A stretch of DNA of 64,000 nucleotides from Methanocorpusculum sp. GTDB taxonomy: Archaea; Halobacteriota; Methanomicrobia; Methanomicrobiales; Methanocorpusculaceae. The notes beneath the pieces were generated by a model. That model had not been told where the DNA came from, searched no databases, and saw nothing but the letters and a program-made list of their open reading frames with translations. Positions 60,926 to 64,000 of the stretch are shown here, piece after piece. The DNA lies in assembly GCF_030655665.1 (NCBI RefSeq), contig NZ_JAUSPQ010000004.1, positions 222,535-286,534 of the forward strand. The letters run 5' to 3'. Made by a program: the position numbers and the translations under genes. Each line of letters begins with the position of its first letter. Position 1 is the stretch's first letter.

Positions 60926-63207
60926 GTTATATCTGCAGAAAAAATATACCTGAAAACACGCTGGAAGAACGGGCATATCAAACGAGTATTGCAAAACATG
61001 CCCTTTCGGGAAATACGCTCGTCGTTCTCCCGACCGGTATGGGAAAGACCGCGGTCGCTTTGCTTGTGGCGGCCGAACGGATCCCTGCCGGAAAAATCCT
61101 GATGCTGGCGCCGACGAAACCCTTAGTCGAGCAGCATCTTCGCTATTTTTCAAAAAATCTTCTGATCGACACAGAGGAGATCATCATGTTCACCGGCACG
61201 ACGCCGCCGGCGAAGCGGATCGATCTGTGGAAAAAAGCACGGTTCTGTATTTCAACGCCGGAGGTCATCAAAAACGACCTGATCGCTGAGCGGTATGATC
61301 TCAAAGACGTTGCTCTTTTGATCGTGGATGAATGCCACCGGACGGTTGGAAACTATGCCTACGTCTTCATCGCCGAGCGGTACAACGCCGAAGCCCGCGA
61401 CCCGCTTCTTCTCGGAATGACGGCATCTCCGGGTTCGGATCCGGAACAGGTCGCCGAGATCTGTCAGCATCTTTCGATCTCGGTCGTGGAGAGCCGGACC
61501 GAGTCTGACCCCGACGTTAGACCGTATGTTCACGAACGCGAGATTGAATACCGGACGGTCGATCTTCCCGAAGACCTCTGGCTTGCGGTCTCGGTCCTGA
61601 ATACGATGATCGACGACCGGCTCACGAGTCTTGCAGCCCTCAACTACCGCGTGCCGAAACGCGAGGCCCTTTCGATGAAGGCGCTCAACGCACTCATGGC
61701 CCAGATCCAGACCAGGATGCAGGAGAAGGATCCTTCGGCCTATGCGGCGATCTCGATCCATGCCGAGCTGATGAAGCTCCGGCACGGGGTTACGCTTGCC
61801 GAGTCGCAGGGAACGACCGCATTCAAAGCCTATCTTCTCCGGCTCGAAACCGAAGGGGCGGGAGGTGCCGGAAGCAAAGCCGCAAAACGGATCTATGAGG
61901 ATGCCCGGTTCAAGCGGCTCCTTGCTCTTTGTCAGAACTGGACGAAAGAGCTTCACCCGAAAGCCGACGAAGTCGTGCGGGTCATTCAGGAACAGCTGAT
62001 CACGGCACCCGACTCGCGTGTCATCGTGTTTGCAACCTACCGGGACGGGGTGTCGATGCTCGTCGATCATCTGGCAGAAGCGGGTATCCCGGCAAAACGG
62101 TTCGTCGGCCAGGCTTCCCGCGATTCGGAGAAGGGCCTTTCGCAAAAGGAGCAGATCGAGGCGATCCGGCAATTCCGTGAGGGCGAGTACACGGTTTTGG
62201 TCGCGACCTCGGTCGGCGAAGAGGGACTCGACATTCCGTCGACCGATCTTGTGATCTTCTACGAGGCAGTCCCCTCAGAGATCCGCAGTATCCAGCGAAA
62301 GGGGCGGACCGGCAGAAACGCCACCGGAAAGATCATCGTGCTGGTCACCCGGGGAACGACCGACGAGACCTACCGCTGGGTGAGCAGTTCCCGCGAAAAG
62401 CAGATGCAGAAAGGCGTGAAGGCGATGCGGACCGGAAACGTCCCCGTCTCAACGTTCTCAAAGATACCTCCTGCGGGAGAAGCTGCCCCTCAGGGCGGTC
62501 AGATGACTCTCGCGGATGCGGTGATCCGGGCAGTCTCGGAAGAAAATGACGAGCGACCCGCAGTCATCATCGACAACCGCGAGACCCATTCCCGGGTCGC
62601 CGAGTATCTGAGCAATCTCGGTGTGAAGATCACCCTCGAACAGCTGCCGGTCGGCGATTACGCGATCGGCGACCGTATCCTGATCGAACGAAAAACGACC
62701 CAGGATTTCGTGGACACGCTGGTCGACCGGGATCTTTTCGGTCAGATGAAAGATCTCGCCGAGTCATCGATCCGCCCGGTCCTGATCGTAGAGGGGGGGA
62801 GCCTTGCAGATCTGTATGATCTGAGGAATCTGCACCCGAACGCGATTCGAAACACGCTCGCATCGATCGCCGTGGATTTCGATGTGTCGATCCTTTTTAC
62901 AAAGGACGCAAACGAAACAGCGGAGATGATCCATGCGTTCGCAAGGCGGGAGCTTGGAACTGAGAGATCGCCCCGCGGCCTCCACAAAGCAAAGACAGGA
63001 AGATCAGGGAAGGCAGCGGTCGAATACATCCTGACCGCATTTCCCGATGTCGGACCAAAGGCCGCACGCGATCTTCTCCGGGAGTTCGGATCGCTCCGCA
63101 GTATCATGACTGCTTCAAAAGAGGAACTCCTCGCAGTAAAAGGCGTCGGAGAAAAAACAGCGAATGTTATTCTCCAGACGCCGGATATCGTGTGGCGCGA
63201 GAAGTAA
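60922..63207 (+). CDS. hef: Hef (FANCM/XPF-type) helicase-nuclease
   Basis: 761 residues. Processes stalled replication forks. Seen: Walker A LPTGMGKT (36-43), DEAH-type box VDECHRTVG (about 133-141), motif V-VI EEGLDIPSTDL and RKGRTGRN, then an ERCC4 nuclease domain from about residue 547 (IIDNRETH; GDYAIGDRILIERKTTQDF, with the ERK triad) and tandem HhH at the end (FPDVGPKAARDLLREFG; VKGVGEKTANVI). The full helicase-nuclease fusion is intact. Coupled to glyS by ATGA overlap, a common arrangement of unrelated neighbours. Confidence 0.94.
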   Translation: MSYICRKNIPENTLEERAYQTSIAKHALSGNTLVVLPTGMGKTAVALLVAAERIPAGKILMLAPTKPLVEQHLRYFSKNLLIDTEEIIMFTGTTPPAKRIDLWKKARFCISTPEVIKNDLIAERYDLKDVALLIVDECHRTVGNYAYVFIAERYNAEARDPLLLGMTASPGSDPEQVAEICQHLSISVVESRTESDPDVRPYVHEREIEYRTVDLPEDLWLAVSVLNTMIDDRLTSLAALNYRVPKREALSMKALNALMAQIQTRMQEKDPSAYAAISIHAELMKLRHGVTLAESQGTTAFKAYLLRLETEGAGGAGSKAAKRIYEDARFKRLLALCQNWTKELHPKADEVVRVIQEQLITAPDSRVIVFATYRDGVSMLVDHLAEAGIPAKRFVGQASRDSEKGLSQKEQIEAIRQFREGEYTVLVATSVGEEGLDIPSTDLVIFYEAVPSEIRSIQRKGRTGRNATGKIIVLVTRGTTDETYRWVSSSREKQMQKGVKAMRTGNVPVSTFSKIPPAGEAAPQGGQMTLADAVIRAVSEENDERPAVIIDNRETHSRVAEYLSNLGVKITLEQLPVGDYAIGDRILIERKTTQDFVDTLVDRDLFGQMKDLAESSIRPVLIVEGGSLADLYDLRNLHPNAIRNTLASIAVDFDVSILFTKDANETAEMIHAFARRELGTERSPRGLHKAKTGRSGKAAVEYILTAFPDVGPKAARDLLREFGSLRSIMTASKEELLAVKGVGEKTANVILQTPDIVWREK

Positions 63208-63326
63208 ACTGCCGCTCCAGACAGATATCAACCCATACCCTATTAGAGGGGATGTTCTTTTTTCGTATTGTTACCCCGGTCAATAGATTAATGATATAAA
63301 AAACTCACATGGTATGCTAATGACCT

Positions 63327-63623
63327 ATGGATAATACTGCATTGAGAATTGAGATTCTAAGATATTATCACGCCCATGCTCATAGCGATGGGCATGCGAA
63401 TTTTTGCCAATGTGCACATCTTGCAGCCAAATGCTGCGTTTCCGAGATCGACCTTGATAATGAAGTTGATTATTTAAAGAGAAAGGGCTATCTGCGCGGG
63501 AGTTATATGTACGGGATGAAACCTGCCGAAGGCGAGTACAGGATCACCAAACAGGGAATAGATTTTCTTGAGAAGAGACATTGCCCAAATGAATCTCAAT
63601 CGACCTTCAGAAGAATAATATAA
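63327..63623 (+). CDS. Small winged-helix-like protein
   Basis: 98 residues. Front part is His/Cys-rich (RYYHAHAHSDGHANFCQCAHLAAKCC), then SEIDLDNEVDYLKRKGYLRG and GEYRITKQGIDFLEKRH, the layout of a small winged helix. The His/Cys stretch could bind a metal. TATA-like ATGATATAAAAA (63291-63302) lies about 27 bp before the ATG. Monocistronic. Function unknown, probably regulatory. Confidence 0.6.
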   Translation: MDNTALRIEILRYYHAHAHSDGHANFCQCAHLAAKCCVSEIDLDNEVDYLKRKGYLRGSYMYGMKPAEGEYRITKQGIDFLEKRHCPNESQSTFRRII

Positions 63624-63886
63624 AAATTTACCATACTCAGCCATGCCTCTTGCAGATGGAGCAAAAATGAAAAAAAATATTCTCTGACAACACCACGCAG
63701 GTAATGCCCTGCCGTGATGCCGCCTGAAGCGATATCTTTTATCTGTTCTTTCAGTTCTTTTGGATCCCCGTTCTCATAAAAAAATGAAAGGTGGGATGTT
63801 AGCTGATACAGGATGAGTATCCTGACACTCCCACCGGATTTTCCCAATAAAGATACTTCAGAGTCCTCTGCGTTTTCTCTCTTCAC
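63596..63886 (-). CDS. Uncertain frame between the winged-helix gene and mvhD
   Basis: Up to 96 residues. The middle is protein-like (SVRILILYQLTSHLSFF; ENGDPKELKEQIKDIASGG), and the end is hydrophobic. Its 5' end overlaps the mvhD stop by 29 bp in another frame and its 3' end overlaps the winged-helix gene by 28 bp. A start inside 63790-63860 (TTG or GTG) would avoid the first overlap. No family recognised; it may be non-coding. Confidence 0.3.
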   Translation of the reverse strand: MKRENAEDSEVSLLGKSGGSVRILILYQLTSHLSFFYENGDPKELKEQIKDIASGGITAGHYLRGVVREYFFSFLLHLQEAWLSMVNFYIILLKVD

Positions 63887-64000
63887 CGATAGGCGAGGGG
63901 CCGATTTCTTTGACTGTGTTGATCACGTCAGTGATAACAGTTGCCCACTTAGCGCCTTCCGATGCTGACACAAAGGTCATACGGAAGCGTCTGTGTTCGA
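63858..64000 (-). CDS. mvhD: MvhD/FlpD-type hydrogenase iron-sulfur subunit, C-terminal end
   Basis: The frame runs from the window edge to TGA 63858; 46 residues are visible. The text RFRMTFVSASEGAKWATV matches the C-terminal signature of MvhD (FRL.WVSASEG.KFA.VV), followed by EIGPSPIGEE and a basic tail. MvhD carries a [2Fe-2S] cluster and links hydrogenase or formate dehydrogenase electrons to heterodisulfide reductase HdrA. The main part and probably hdr genes lie upstream outside the window. Confidence 0.8.
   Translation of the reverse strand, partial: EHRRFRMTFVSASEGAKWATVITDVINTVKEIGPSPIGEERKRRGL

Noticed and set aside
61252..62172. Long minus-strand frame opposite hef (306 codons)
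   Set aside because: Shadow frame; low-complexity composition and no recognisable domain, while the helicase motifs lie on the plus strand.
1..64000. tRNA or rRNA genes
   Set aside because: I looked for TPsiC-arm patterns and acceptor pairings in the gaps and found none convincing; four synthetases but no tRNA gene are visible.

Overview
The window comes from a mesophilic hydrogenotrophic methanogen, most likely of the Methanomicrobiales. The closest fit by gene content and style is Methanocorpusculum, but no database search was possible. Evidence: a methyl-coenzyme M reductase activation component A2 (19181-20854), the tail of an MvhD-type hydrogenase iron-sulfur subunit (63858-64000), archaeal GluRS, Pelota, ABCE1, RqcH/NEMF, CDC48, Hef, Alba, the archaeal cobamide guanylyltransferase CobY, TATA-type promoters, and several leaderless or nearly leaderless starts.

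Layout. 1-3.1 kb: glutamyl-tRNA synthetase (partial) and two cobamide genes. 3.1-7.2 kb: a ribbon-helix-helix regulator with an 11-bp-periodic repeat leader, FtsZ, a coiled-coil protein and a DUF373 membrane protein. 7.2-15.4 kb: a minus-strand block with adenine deaminase, small secreted and helix-turn-helix proteins, an S1-OB-DHH phosphoesterase, a PhoU/TrkA-C regulator, a protein that looks like a catalytically eroded Fic, and an unknown. 15.5-17.4 kb: an AT-rich KAP-type P-loop NTPase bracketed by 132-bp inverted repeats. 17.4-24.8 kb: Mrp-type Fe-S ATPase, DUF134 regulator, McrA2, acetate-type transporter, a truncated acetyltransferase and MetRS, with modular hairpin repeats between them. 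25-27 kb: an AT-rich two-gene AAA ATPase + TOPRIM-like module. 27-31 kb: two transporters, Alba and aspartate-semialdehyde dehydrogenase. 31.2-32.3 kb: a second inverted-repeat cassette carrying a GxxExxY-type protein. 32.4-41.4 kb: SerRS, acylphosphatase, glutamate dehydrogenase, CbiZ, dCTP deaminase, ABCE1 and an Fe-S/EMC6-like membrane protein. 41.5-50 kb: RqcH, Pelota, CDC48 and an M1 aminopeptidase. 50-54 kb: small enzymes, FKBP and a radical SAM protein. 54.6-57.6 kb: a FecCD/Btu-type ABC importer. 57.6-64 kb: UPF0173 hydrolase, HTH protein, GlyRS, Hef, small genes and MvhD.

How genes work together. ABCE1, the Fe-S/EMC6-like protein, RqcH, Pelota and CDC48 lie within 8.2 kb and together cover ribosome splitting, stalled-ribosome recognition, nascent-chain handling and extraction. 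CobY, CobD, CbiZ and possibly the ABC importer form scattered parts of a cobamide salvage route. Four aminoacyl-tRNA synthetases (Glu, Met, Ser, Gly) are present, but I found no tRNA or rRNA gene.

The most unusual content is non-coding or accessory: two single-gene cassettes bracketed by long inverted repeats, a family of modular hairpin arrays in which stem sequences change but self-complementarity is kept, six 11-bp direct repeats before the RHH-ftsZ pair, clusters of GTGCAC palindromes at two loci, and the AAA/TOPRIM pair that resembles known two-gene phage-defence systems.
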